Source: a bacterium
GTDB taxonomy: Bacteria; Cyanobacteriota; Vampirovibrionia; Obscuribacterales; Obscuribacteraceae
Assembly (NCBI GenBank): GCA_030431355.1
Contig: JAUIJG010000129.1
Location: forward strand, 1 to 12,626
Direction of reading: 5' to 3'
Length of the DNA stretch: 12,626 nt
Positions 6,591-12,626 of the stretch are shown here, piece after piece (position 1 is the stretch's first letter; each line of letters begins with the position of its first letter). The position numbers and the translations under genes are program-made. The notes below the pieces were generated by a model. The model was not told the DNA's origin, did no database searches, and saw only the letters and a program-made list of their open reading frames with translations.

Positions 6591-6760
6591 GGGCATGCGT
6601 AAGTTTTGACGCTAGCGAGAATATTAGCGAACTTCTTCCTCTAAAGTCAAACTGCTTAGCATCCGGGGAAAGTCCCACGGTGTAAGGGTTCGCAAGATTG
6701 ATTAAGGTCGGCGACTTCGTAAAGACTGCAACCATGTGGATTCTCGGCGGTTTAGATTAA

Positions 6761-6789
6761 ATAATTGACAACGGCTTGCTGCTTTACAA
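6761..6789 (-). promoter_or_regulatory. Candidate sigma-70-type promoter for LysM-dinG
   Basis: On the minus strand a -35-like TTGTAA (6784-6789) and a -10-like AATTAT (6761-6766) are separated by 17 bases. Each matches 4 of 6 consensus positions. Transcription would begin near 6754, leaving a leader of about 255 bases before the ATG at 6499. It is adjacent to an oppositely directed candidate. Confidence 0.35.
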
Positions 6790-6817
6790 TTGACCTTAAG
6801 TCCGAATATTTCATAAT
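6790..6817 (+). promoter_or_regulatory. Candidate sigma-70-type promoter pointing into a gene-free region
   Basis: TTGACC (6790-6795) and CATAAT (6812-6817) are separated by 16 bases, each matching 5 of 6 consensus positions. Downstream on this strand there is no clear gene before the 3' end of the oppositely oriented M16-like gene. A transcript from here would be a small RNA, a tiny ORF mRNA or antisense RNA. Confidence 0.35.
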
Positions 6818-6986
6818 CATAAGGATTTTAAGAACGAATGATTTTTCCGGTTCTATATCTCTTTCGATGGAAAAGCCCTACGTTCAATAGTAAGGCGGGT
6901 TGAGTTATATATTTGATCGCCGGAAAGATCGATATGTCTGTGCTTGGGGCGTGTTTATGTGATCCGCTTAATTTAGTTGTGTCGAC

Positions 6987-7062
6987 TGAATATGTGAATT
7001 TGAGGTAATTAATCTGGATGTCAGGAGGGGCTTCCGGCTAAAGCTTCAAATCCACATATTTG
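6987..7062. repeat. Long imperfect inverted repeat (18-bp arms) with a C-rich/G-rich loop
   Basis: Arm 6989-7006 (starting AATATGTG, then ATTTGAGG) pairs with 7043-7060 (CTTCAAAT, then CACATATT). There is one A-C mismatch and there are G-T wobbles near the loop; two more wobbles could extend the base. The loop is about 36 bases. It begins 34 bases after the stop of the M16-like gene, so it may cap that mRNA, although no T tract follows on either strand as a classical terminator would need. The loop reads AGGAGGGG on the plus strand and CCCCTCCT on the minus strand. Confidence 0.6.
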
Positions 7063-7095
7063 CTGAATTTTGAGGAATCGGCCTGACCATGACAA

Positions 7096-10050
7096 TCATT
7101 TATGCATGTTCAGCTTTCGGGCCAGAGCCCTGGAATTTCTGGAGAGGTCGAAAACCAGACAAGCATTATCAGGCTTGAGTTTGGCTTTGAGGAATTGATT
7201 GAATTCTTCTTCCGAGCCGGTCACTAACTTGGTTGCGGTCTCTTTAGTTTGACTATTGAGGCTGCGCCGTAATAGGGTATCGACCATGGTGAATATGTTT
7301 TTCTCTCTCTCCATCACCGAGGATCGGATCAGGTAGTCTTTCAATTCTTTCAGTCGACCCTGGGGGAGACCCTGGTCCACCAGGCGGTTTAGCGTCGATT
7401 TCAGGGAGTCGAAAGAGGAGACCAGTTCATTTTTGCTTGAAATGATCCTGGCGGTCCAGAGGCTATGGTCCGCGGCTGCCTGGGCTTTTAGAGAAATGCT
7501 TTTGTCCGGCAGTAGAGAATGAACCGGATGCCCGTTCAGAGCACAGTTGAGAAGGGACAGATTGGCTAGAATGCTGCCGTCCCTGTCTTCATAGAGCTTG
7601 CCCATTAAGAGAGCCTGGGGCTCTGGAGTAGAGCTATCTGATTGATTATTGAGCACTACCTTCAATACAGTTCTGGAGTTTGGTTGAAGACCAGGCGATA
7701 CCACCTTTTTAGCATCTTCTGCCGGCTGCCAATCGCCAAAGACTGCCTGTACCAGACCTTTGAATTCTGCCAGGGTGATATCTCCGGCTGCCGCCAGAGT
7801 CAGCTCCGCCGGATTGACGGTTTTCTTCCTGAACTCCCGCAGGTCATCGGGACCGAGCCCTTTTATATCCGCAACCAGCTTGTTTATCTGGACCGGAGCG
7901 TAGGGAGAATCTTTTTGCAGTAAGTTTCTGAGCAGGTGATCCTTGAGTTTGTCCTTCGATTCTTCGTAGTTGAATAGGGCTGTATCAATTGCTCGTCTCT
8001 TTGCCGATACGAGCTTCGCATCGGAGATGTCCGGGTAGCGGATATGATGGGATATCAGCTTCAGTAGTGTTTTAAGACTCTCTCTGGTAGCGTTGCATTT
8101 CAATACTACGTTTTTGGCTTCGGTTCTGAAGCTGAGAAGGTCTTCTTTGCTCAAACCCCTGTTGCTTTGAAGAATCAGAGATTTTTTCCTGGTGATTTTT
8201 TTTGAATCCCCGTTCATCAAGGCGGTGTTCAACTGACTCACTCCATGTTTGTCGGCAGGCTCCTGGGCAAAGCCGCAGTTCAAGGCGCCTTTAATGCCTA
8301 TCAGTCCGGAGTTTGGCACTGTGAATACCACAAGCTTGATTCCATTCTTTAAAACGGTCTCTTGCTGTTTCATGTTCGAGAAGTGAATCGGATTATTGCT
8401 TTCTACCTCAGGGCTCATGGAGGCGGGATCGAAATCCGAGTTGGAATTAGCGTTCGTATTATTTTCCTGGGCAGTATCGGAGGATGGAGTGGTGGTGCCC
8501 ATGTCGGCAATCTTGTAGTCTCCGTCAGTCTTTATGGATGCTTTCGCTTGCTTCGTTTTGTAGACTCCCACGGTCGAATTCTCTCGGCAGAGGTAGGCTT
8601 TTGCCACTCTCTGGATGTCGGAATCTTTTACCGAATCTATTAGCCGGAGCCATTCTTCGGAGAGAGAATGACTCTCCAGGGAATCGAGAAATCCATGTTG
8701 ATAAGCCGCCTCGTAGGGACCTGAATTTGCCTTCAAGAAGCGCATTCGTGCACGTTTCTTTGCCCGGGTCAGGCTGATTGAATCTATGGATATATCGCCG
8801 ATAGTACCAAGGAGTTCGTTGAAATCTCTTAATACCACTTCCGGTGCTACGTCCGGCTCACAGGAAAAATGGACCTTGAAAAGACCGCCACCGCGACGTA
8901 ATTCTAGATTGGCTCTGGCTTCCTTGCATAGAGAGTTCTCTAGAAATCTGTTTTTCAGAAGACCGTGGACACTATTGTCGAAGAGTGATTCCAGTACTAT
9001 TAGTGGTGCTATATTTTTGCTGGCGAGACCGGGGGTATTGAAAGCGACAAGGATCTCGTTCCTCTTGCCATTGATGAATTTCGTAAATGACTTTTCGCCG
9101 CCCGATTCAGGACTCTTGCCATTAGCACCGTCGGCATTTTCCGGGGCGCTCGGGTGAGGGGGCTGGACCTGGGCTTTGACCGCGCTCAGGGACCTGCTTG
9201 ATGCAAATTGTTTTTGCACCGATTGAAGAACTCTTCCGCTATCAAACTTTCCAGCTATAACCAGGGTGACCGGCGCTTTTTTAAACTCTTCGGAATAAAA
9301 CTCTTTGACTTTTTTGACCGATTGCACTTTCTGTATGACCGGGACTCTAGGTAATTTCAGAGCCTTTTCATCGGGGCGATTCTTGCTGGCAGCCAGAGCT
9401 CTCACCTCTTCTTCCAGGTGACCAAGCCCATTAAGCTCTTTTCTCATGTTGGCTTTGCGGTTGTATTCCGCCATTCCATCAAGAATGATCTGGGTATCGG
9501 CATCCTCTAAACTAGCATTTAGCCTCCTTGCCTGAATCTTCAAGCATCCTTCCAGATCAGAATCCACGGCGTTTATCACAAAAGCTGTGAAATCGTCGCT
9601 GACAAAAGAATCGAATTGCGCGGCGCGTTTTATCAAACCCACTGCGGTACTCTTTTCTTTGAGCATAGGCTCGAGGTTCAAGATGTGTTTCAGGGCATAA
9701 CAGGCTCCGGCGGAGCTTCCGTCGGCGGAGGAGCCCTTGTGGTACCAGAGCTGGCATGAAACCATCGGAAAAGAAGGCTGATTGATAAGAATCACTCGCA
9801 GTCCGTTTTTGAGTACGATTATCGAAGAGCCTGACTTGATCAGATGGCTCTGATGTTTCGATCCGGCAGGAATCGTAGTCTTATTGATCTGGCTCGGCGG
9901 ACTGATTTGAGATCCGGCTGCTGGAGCGGCCAGAACCTTCGTCTGGGCGCTCATGGCGCTAATTATGACCAATCCCAGAAACAGGGAGCAGAAAACAGGA
10001 AAGAGGTGGCTTGACCCCGCTATCCTTTTATTTACATGCTTATCTATCAT
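7096..10050 (-). CDS. Exported protein with two M16 (insulinase/pitrilysin-like) units, both lacking the HxxEH zinc motif
   Basis: The 984-residue product starts with a signal-type segment: a basic start, a hydrophobic core at about 15-33, and a candidate A-x-A cleavage at about 40-43. Unit 1 (about 75-500) begins IIVLKNGLRVILIN and continues through LWYHKGSSADGSSAGACYAL. Unit 2 (about 563-984) follows an Asn/Ser-rich linker (about 515-555) and begins ETVLKNGIKLVVF. Each shows the M16 half-domain pattern, including (V/L)-x-L-(V/A)-x-A-G-(K/D) strands (VTLVIAGKFD at 261, LTLAAAGDIT at 750). Active M16 enzymes have HxxEH: unit 1 has YALKH (118-122) and unit 2 has QLNTA (606-610). Neither should hydrolyse peptides. 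M16B enzymes often pair an active with an inactive subunit, so this may be a chaperone-like or scaffold form. No active M16 partner is in the window. Start ATG 10050 has a weak ribosome site. Confidence 0.92.
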   Translation of the reverse strand: MIDKHVNKRIAGSSHLFPVFCSLFLGLVIISAMSAQTKVLAAPAAGSQISPPSQINKTTIPAGSKHQSHLIKSGSSIIVLKNGLRVILINQPSFPMVSCQLWYHKGSSADGSSAGACYALKHILNLEPMLKEKSTAVGLIKRAAQFDSFVSDDFTAFVINAVDSDLEGCLKIQARRLNASLEDADTQIILDGMAEYNRKANMRKELNGLGHLEEEVRALAASKNRPDEKALKLPRVPVIQKVQSVKKVKEFYSEEFKKAPVTLVIAGKFDSGRVLQSVQKQFASSRSLSAVKAQVQPPHPSAPENADGANGKSPESGGEKSFTKFINGKRNEILVAFNTPGLASKNIAPLIVLESLFDNSVHGLLKNRFLENSLCKEARANLELRRGGGLFKVHFSCEPDVAPEVVLRDFNELLGTIGDISIDSISLTRAKKRARMRFLKANSGPYEAAYQHGFLDSLESHSLSEEWLRLIDSVKDSDIQRVAKAYLCRENSTVGVYKTKQAKASIKTDGDYKIADMGTTTPSSDTAQENNTNANSNSDFDPASMSPEVESNNPIHFSNMKQQETVLKNGIKLVVFTVPNSGLIGIKGALNCGFAQEPADKHGVSQLNTALMNGDSKKITRKKSLILQSNRGLSKEDLLSFRTEAKNVVLKCNATRESLKTLLKLISHHIRYPDISDAKLVSAKRRAIDTALFNYEESKDKLKDHLLRNLLQKDSPYAPVQINKLVADIKGLGPDDLREFRKKTVNPAELTLAAAGDITLAEFKGLVQAVFGDWQPAEDAKKVVSPGLQPNSRTVLKVVLNNQSDSSTPEPQALLMGKLYEDRDGSILANLSLLNCALNGHPVHSLLPDKSISLKAQAAADHSLWTARIISSKNELVSSFDSLKSTLNRLVDQGLPQGRLKELKDYLIRSSVMEREKNIFTMVDTLLRRSLNSQTKETATKLVTGSEEEFNQFLKAKLKPDNACLVFDLSRNSRALARKLNMHK

Positions 10051-10184
10051 CTTGTTAATAATCTTGCTTTTCAGAGGCCCGGTTGGGACAGACGCCTATG
10101 AAAGCAGATGATAAATGCCAATACCAGGCAAATTCCAGACTCTTTACATAAGTGTTAATGAGATCCATTTGCAAGACTAATGGA

Positions 10185-10207
10185 TATACTTATTGATAGA
10201 ATTTATC
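10185..10207 (+). promoter_or_regulatory. Candidate feoB -10 element and overlapping Fur-box-like dyad
   Basis: TATACT (10185-10190) is a good -10 hexamer, without a recognisable -35. Five bases later, GATAGA-A-TTTATC (10195-10207) forms a 6-1-6 dyad matching 9 of 12 positions of the Fur consensus half-sites GATAAT/ATTATC. It would cover the transcription start, 26 bases before the feoB ATG, a position suited to iron-dependent repression. A+T-rich dyads of this quality occur by chance, so this is a suggestion. Confidence 0.35.
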
Positions 10208-10233
10208 GTTTACGGGAGCCGGAGCCGATTTGA

Positions 10234-12306
10234 ATGGGCGTCAAAATTCAAACTAAGAATTCGGAGAAGAGTTTTGACGGCTCCAGGCAAGAGAGTGCCG
10301 GTTTTCAGAAGATTGCTCTGGTTGGAAATCCCAACGTCGGCAAGTCTGTTATCTTTAACGCGCTCACCGGTATGAGCGCCGATGTCTCTAACTATCCCGG
10401 AACAACAATCGATATCGCTTCCGGCTTAATGGGCTCCGGCGGCGATCATCTTTGCGATACACCTGGAGTCTACGGTGTTTCGTCCATGAATGACGAAGAG
10501 AAGACGGCCCGTAGTCTTATTCTTGAAGCTGATGTTCTCGTAAATGTTGTCTCCGCATTGAGCCTGGATCGCGATCTCTTTTTGACCTTGCAGCTCATGG
10601 ATATGGGCAAGCCGATGATACTGGTTATAAATCAGTGGGATGAGGCTCTCAATCACGGTATTGAGATTGATTTGGAGAAGTTTTCGCAGTATTTCGATTT
10701 CCCTGTTTTGACCTGCGTGGCTGTGGAAGGAAAAGGGCTTGAGAAGATTGAGCCGGCTCTGGAAAAGGCTTGCCCCGGACGCTCCTCTTCCGAATTGGAA
10801 GAGATGCTGGGACCGGTGATGGAAGCCGGACTGCCGAGACCGGCGGCTCTCCTTGCCCTGGAAGGCGATGAGGTCACCCTGGAGTCATACAACCCTAACC
10901 TGCTTCCGGTTCGGGCCCTCATATATGGTGCTCGTCGAAAGCAAGTTGATAAGATTGTGGAGGAGTGCGTCACAGACCACTCGGTGGCGACGCGGTTCTC
11001 GATTAAGCTCGGTCGATTTTTGCTTCACCCGGTCTATGGTACCGGAGTGGCGGCGCTGGTCTGTTATCTAATCTTCTATCAGATGCTGGGGGTCTGGATC
11101 GCCGGAGACCTGGTGGAGATTACCGAGAACCAGACAATGAAAGTTTATTACGAGCCTAATATTCGCAAGCTGGCTTCTTTCGTATTTCCCTGTGAAGTTT
11201 CTGATGGTTCAAATTCGGTCGGGCTTCCGGAGGGGCGACTGACCAATATCTATAAAGATCAGGGTAGAAGCAACAGCGAATATGAAAAACTGGTGGCTCA
11301 GACCGCTCCCCAGGACTTGCAGTTTGATTTCTGGCGATACCGGGACAATTTCTTCAGCATTGTGGGAAATACCCTGGTCGGTGAGTTTGGGATCCTGACC
11401 CTAACTGTTACTTATCTACTTGGTCTTTTGATGCCTCTTGTAATCGGCTTCTATCTTGGTCTCAGCCTGATGGAAGATTCCGGGTATTTGCCGCGACTGG
11501 CTGTTCTGGTCGATCGGATGATGAACAAAATCGGACTTAACGGCAGAGCGATTATTCCTTTGATCTTAGGGTTGGGATGTGTGACCATGGCTACCATCAC
11601 CACTCGTCTATTAACCAGTCGCAGAGAGAAGTTGATTGCTACTGCACTACTGGGAGTGGCTATCCCTTGCTCTGCGCAACTGGGTGTAGTTTCCGGAACT
11701 CTGGCGAAGACCGGAGGGCTTCTTGCCTGGTGTGTCTATGGTGGTGTGGTGTTCGGGATGCTCGCTGTCACCGGTTTCCTTTTGCACAAAATTTTGCCCG
11801 GTAAGTCAGAGGCTTTGATGATCGATTTGCCGCCAATGAGAATGCCGAGAGCGGACAATGTATTTAAGAAGACCTGGAAAAAGTCCTGGAGTTTCTTGAA
11901 AGAGTCGACTCCGATGTTCATTCTTGCCGGTCTGGTCGTCTCCGTCGCCCAGATGATCGGGCTATTAGACTGGTTTATCCGGGTGCTGAATCCTATAACC
12001 GTCAACTGGCTCAATCTTCCTGCCGATCCCCGGATTGCCACAACGTTCATCCTTGGAATTGTAAGAAGGGACTTCGCCTCCTTCGGATTGACCGAAGTAG
12101 CATTGACCTCCGTTCAAGCTGTCACGGCTATGATTGTGATCACGCTCTTTGTCCCCTGTATCGCGACGGTCGGGGTGATGATTAAAGAGAGAGGCTTTAA
12201 GGTTGCCACAGTAATCTGGGTCGGCTCCTGGTTGAGTGCTTTCCTTATCGGTGGAATGCTTGCCAAGGTGTTGCCGCCCTTCTTTGCCTTATTCGGTGTG
12301 AGCTAA
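10234..12306 (+). CDS. feoB: Ferrous iron transport protein B
   Basis: FeoB is the GTPase-coupled inner-membrane Fe(II) transporter. The 690 residues begin with a ~25-residue polar leader, then the G domain: G1 GNPNVGKS (31-38), G2 NYPGTT (53-58), G3 DTPG (75-78), G4 NQWD (133-136). A helical GDI-like region follows to about 250. The membrane part has the FeoB gate motifs EDSGYLPR (414-421), GLNGRAIIPLILGLGC (434-449) and AIPCSAQLG (476-484), and a second such block after about 555. The loop between the first two membrane helices (about 292-374) is polar and about 80 residues long. ATG 10234 has GGAG 9 bases upstream. No FeoA or FeoC gene is adjacent. Its length is somewhat below the ~770 of E. 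coli FeoB. Family assignment is firm; metal preference (Fe versus Mn) is not determined. Confidence 0.97.
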   Translation: MGVKIQTKNSEKSFDGSRQESAGFQKIALVGNPNVGKSVIFNALTGMSADVSNYPGTTIDIASGLMGSGGDHLCDTPGVYGVSSMNDEEKTARSLILEADVLVNVVSALSLDRDLFLTLQLMDMGKPMILVINQWDEALNHGIEIDLEKFSQYFDFPVLTCVAVEGKGLEKIEPALEKACPGRSSSELEEMLGPVMEAGLPRPAALLALEGDEVTLESYNPNLLPVRALIYGARRKQVDKIVEECVTDHSVATRFSIKLGRFLLHPVYGTGVAALVCYLIFYQMLGVWIAGDLVEITENQTMKVYYEPNIRKLASFVFPCEVSDGSNSVGLPEGRLTNIYKDQGRSNSEYEKLVAQTAPQDLQFDFWRYRDNFFSIVGNTLVGEFGILTLTVTYLLGLLMPLVIGFYLGLSLMEDSGYLPRLAVLVDRMMNKIGLNGRAIIPLILGLGCVTMATITTRLLTSRREKLIATALLGVAIPCSAQLGVVSGTLAKTGGLLAWCVYGGVVFGMLAVTGFLLHKILPGKSEALMIDLPPMRMPRADNVFKKTWKKSWSFLKESTPMFILAGLVVSVAQMIGLLDWFIRVLNPITVNWLNLPADPRIATTFILGIVRRDFASFGLTEVALTSVQAVTAMIVITLFVPCIATVGVMIKERGFKVATVIWVGSWLSAFLIGGMLAKVLPPFFALFGVS

Positions 12307-12373
12307 AACGCTTCTATTCGCGTGCTTTTGAAATTTCTAGATTACTTTCTGAATCGATCTGGTTTACAACCCG

Positions 12374-12401
12374 TGGATAGTTGTTGTCGACTTTGTATAA
12401 T
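12374..12401 (+). promoter_or_regulatory. Candidate promoter of tRNA-His
   Basis: A perfect TATAAT (12396-12401) is preceded at 16 bases by TGGATA (12374-12379), which matches 4 of 6 positions of the -35 consensus. Transcription would start near 12408, about 20 bases before the tRNA. No strong terminator separates feoB from this site, so read-through could also contribute. Confidence 0.5.
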
Positions 12402-12428
12402 TAAACCTCAGAAGAACCTTTGGGATAT

Positions 12429-12505
12429 GGCAGGCGTAGCCAAGTGGTTAAGGCACTGGATTGTGGTTCCGGCACTCGGGGGTTCGAATCCCCTCGCTTG
12501 CCCCA
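12429..12505 (+). tRNA. tRNA-His (anticodon GTG), CCA encoded
   Basis: All four arms can be drawn. The acceptor stem is GCAGGCG/CGCTTGC with one G-T pair; T8-A9 follow. The D stem is GCC/GGC. The anticodon stem is CTGGA/TCCGG around the loop TTGTGGT (anticodon GTG at 12463-12465). The variable loop has 5 bases, and the T arm is GGGGG-TTCGAAT-CCCCT. The extra G at 12429 (position -1) opposite C73 (12502) is the hallmark identity element of bacterial tRNA-His. CCA is encoded at 12503-12505. The anticodon reads CAC and CAU. A strong terminator follows 21 bases later. Confidence 0.97.
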
Positions 12506-12526
12506 TTTTTTTGATATTGCTTAAAT

Positions 12527-12562
12527 AGCCTGTTTCATTTTTGATTTTGAAGCAGGCTTTTT
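12527..12562 (+). terminator. Intrinsic terminator downstream of tRNA-His
   Basis: A 10-bp stem (AGCCTGTTTC at 12527-12536 with GAAGCAGGCT at 12549-12558, one G-T pair) with a 12-base A/T loop is followed at once by a T tract (12558-12562, then CTT). It ends the tRNA transcript, and possibly feoB read-through. Confidence 0.9.
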
Positions 12563-12626
12563 CTTAGCTTGAATCTCCGCAGGAACGAAAAGCATCACCG
12601 TGGCAGAATTACATCACCGGAAAGAA

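Larger units (their letters stand above)
6500..7095. other. 596-base stretch without a convincing gene (leader, promoter-like sites, inverted repeat)
   Basis: Three parts can be seen. (1) 6500-6760: probable minus-strand leader of the LysM-dinG operon, containing a hairpin (6558-6590) and a 77-codon minus frame (6502-6735) with no ribosome site, which I do not accept as a gene. (2) 6761-6817: back-to-back promoter-like sequences. (3) 6820-7095: plus-strand side with only tiny ORFs; the best is 24 codons at 6934-7008 behind GGAAAG. A long imperfect inverted repeat at 6987-7062 lies just past the end of the M16-like gene. The GGGGAAAGTCCC string near 6675 recalls part of RNase P RNA, but the rest does not match. 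No rRNA, tmRNA or riboswitch was recognised. Confidence 0.6.

Noticed and set aside
6670..6700. GGGGAAAGTCCC string recalling the GGAAAGTCC box of RNase P RNA
   Set aside because: The surrounding helices and other universal RNase P segments are missing.
6502..6735. 77-codon minus-strand frame ending in a GTGA overlap with the LysM gene
   Set aside because: No ribosome site at its ATG, composition not clearly protein-like, and it lies where a leader is expected. It cannot be excluded, but I cannot support it.
6765..6790. Perfect TTGACA followed by TACAAT on the plus strand
   Set aside because: The spacer is only 14 bases, too short for a sigma-70 promoter; a better-spaced pair lies just downstream.
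8362..9157. Several plus-strand frames of 90-120 codons inside the M16-like gene
   Set aside because: They are antisense shadows of a long, clearly coding minus-strand gene.
12308..12327. ACGC/GCGT stem followed by TTTT just after feoB
   Set aside because: Only four pairs with an 8-base loop and a gap before the T tract; too weak to call a terminator.
12322..12528. 68-codon plus-strand frame
   Set aside because: It runs through the tRNA-His gene and into its terminator, and has no ribosome site.

Overview
The window looks like ordinary bacterial chromosome of roughly 48-50% G+C. It has eight well-supported protein genes, one doubtful small gene and one tRNA. No mobile element, CRISPR array, phage gene or rRNA was seen. 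A heptosyltransferase-type glycosyltransferase suggests a Gram-negative (LPS-making) envelope, and the M16-type protein has an N-terminal export signal. GTG/TTG starts occur, one backed by a very good Shine-Dalgarno sequence. The gene mix, the base composition and a CTTAACCT element (the cyanobacterial Pho-box octamer) ahead of a phosphate transporter would fit a non-photosynthetic relative of Cyanobacteria (Vampirovibrionia/Obscuribacterales). That placement is a guess, not a demonstrated assignment.

Layout. 1-671 (-): N-terminal two thirds of a family 9 glycosyltransferase running off the left edge. 740-1063 (+): small orphan ORF of doubtful status. 1126-2124 (-): unrecognised protein with a 32-residue-period repeat and a degenerate HExxH-like motif (HQLYH). 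2194-2212: perfect palindrome between that gene and a divergent operon of a PiT phosphate transporter (2281-3306, +) and a universal-stress-type protein (3349-3810, +). 3807-5771 (-): DinG-type helicase, translationally coupled (TTGA overlap) to an upstream membrane-anchored LysM protein (5768-6499, -). 6500-7095: about 600 bases without a convincing gene, holding a leader region, back-to-back promoter-like sequences and a long imperfect inverted repeat. 7096-10050 (-): exported protein with two M16 peptidase-like units, neither with an intact HxxEH zinc motif. 10234-12306 (+): FeoB ferrous iron transporter behind a Fur-box-like dyad. 12429-12505 (+): tRNA-His(GTG) with its own promoter-like sequence and a strong intrinsic terminator.

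How the genes relate. The clearest functional unit is phosphate uptake: PiT plus a USP-fold protein that may sense or modulate it, with a shared operator-like palindrome that could also control the divergent HQxxH protein. LysM plus DinG form a two-gene operon by overlap, although their functions do not obviously connect. FeoB stands alone without FeoA nearby. Several proteins keep the fold signature of an enzyme or ligand binder but lack key residues: the USP nucleotide loop, the M16 zinc motifs, the HExxH glutamate and one DinG Fe-S cysteine. This recurrent loss is the most unusual aspect of the window. No clearly new multi-gene system is evident.
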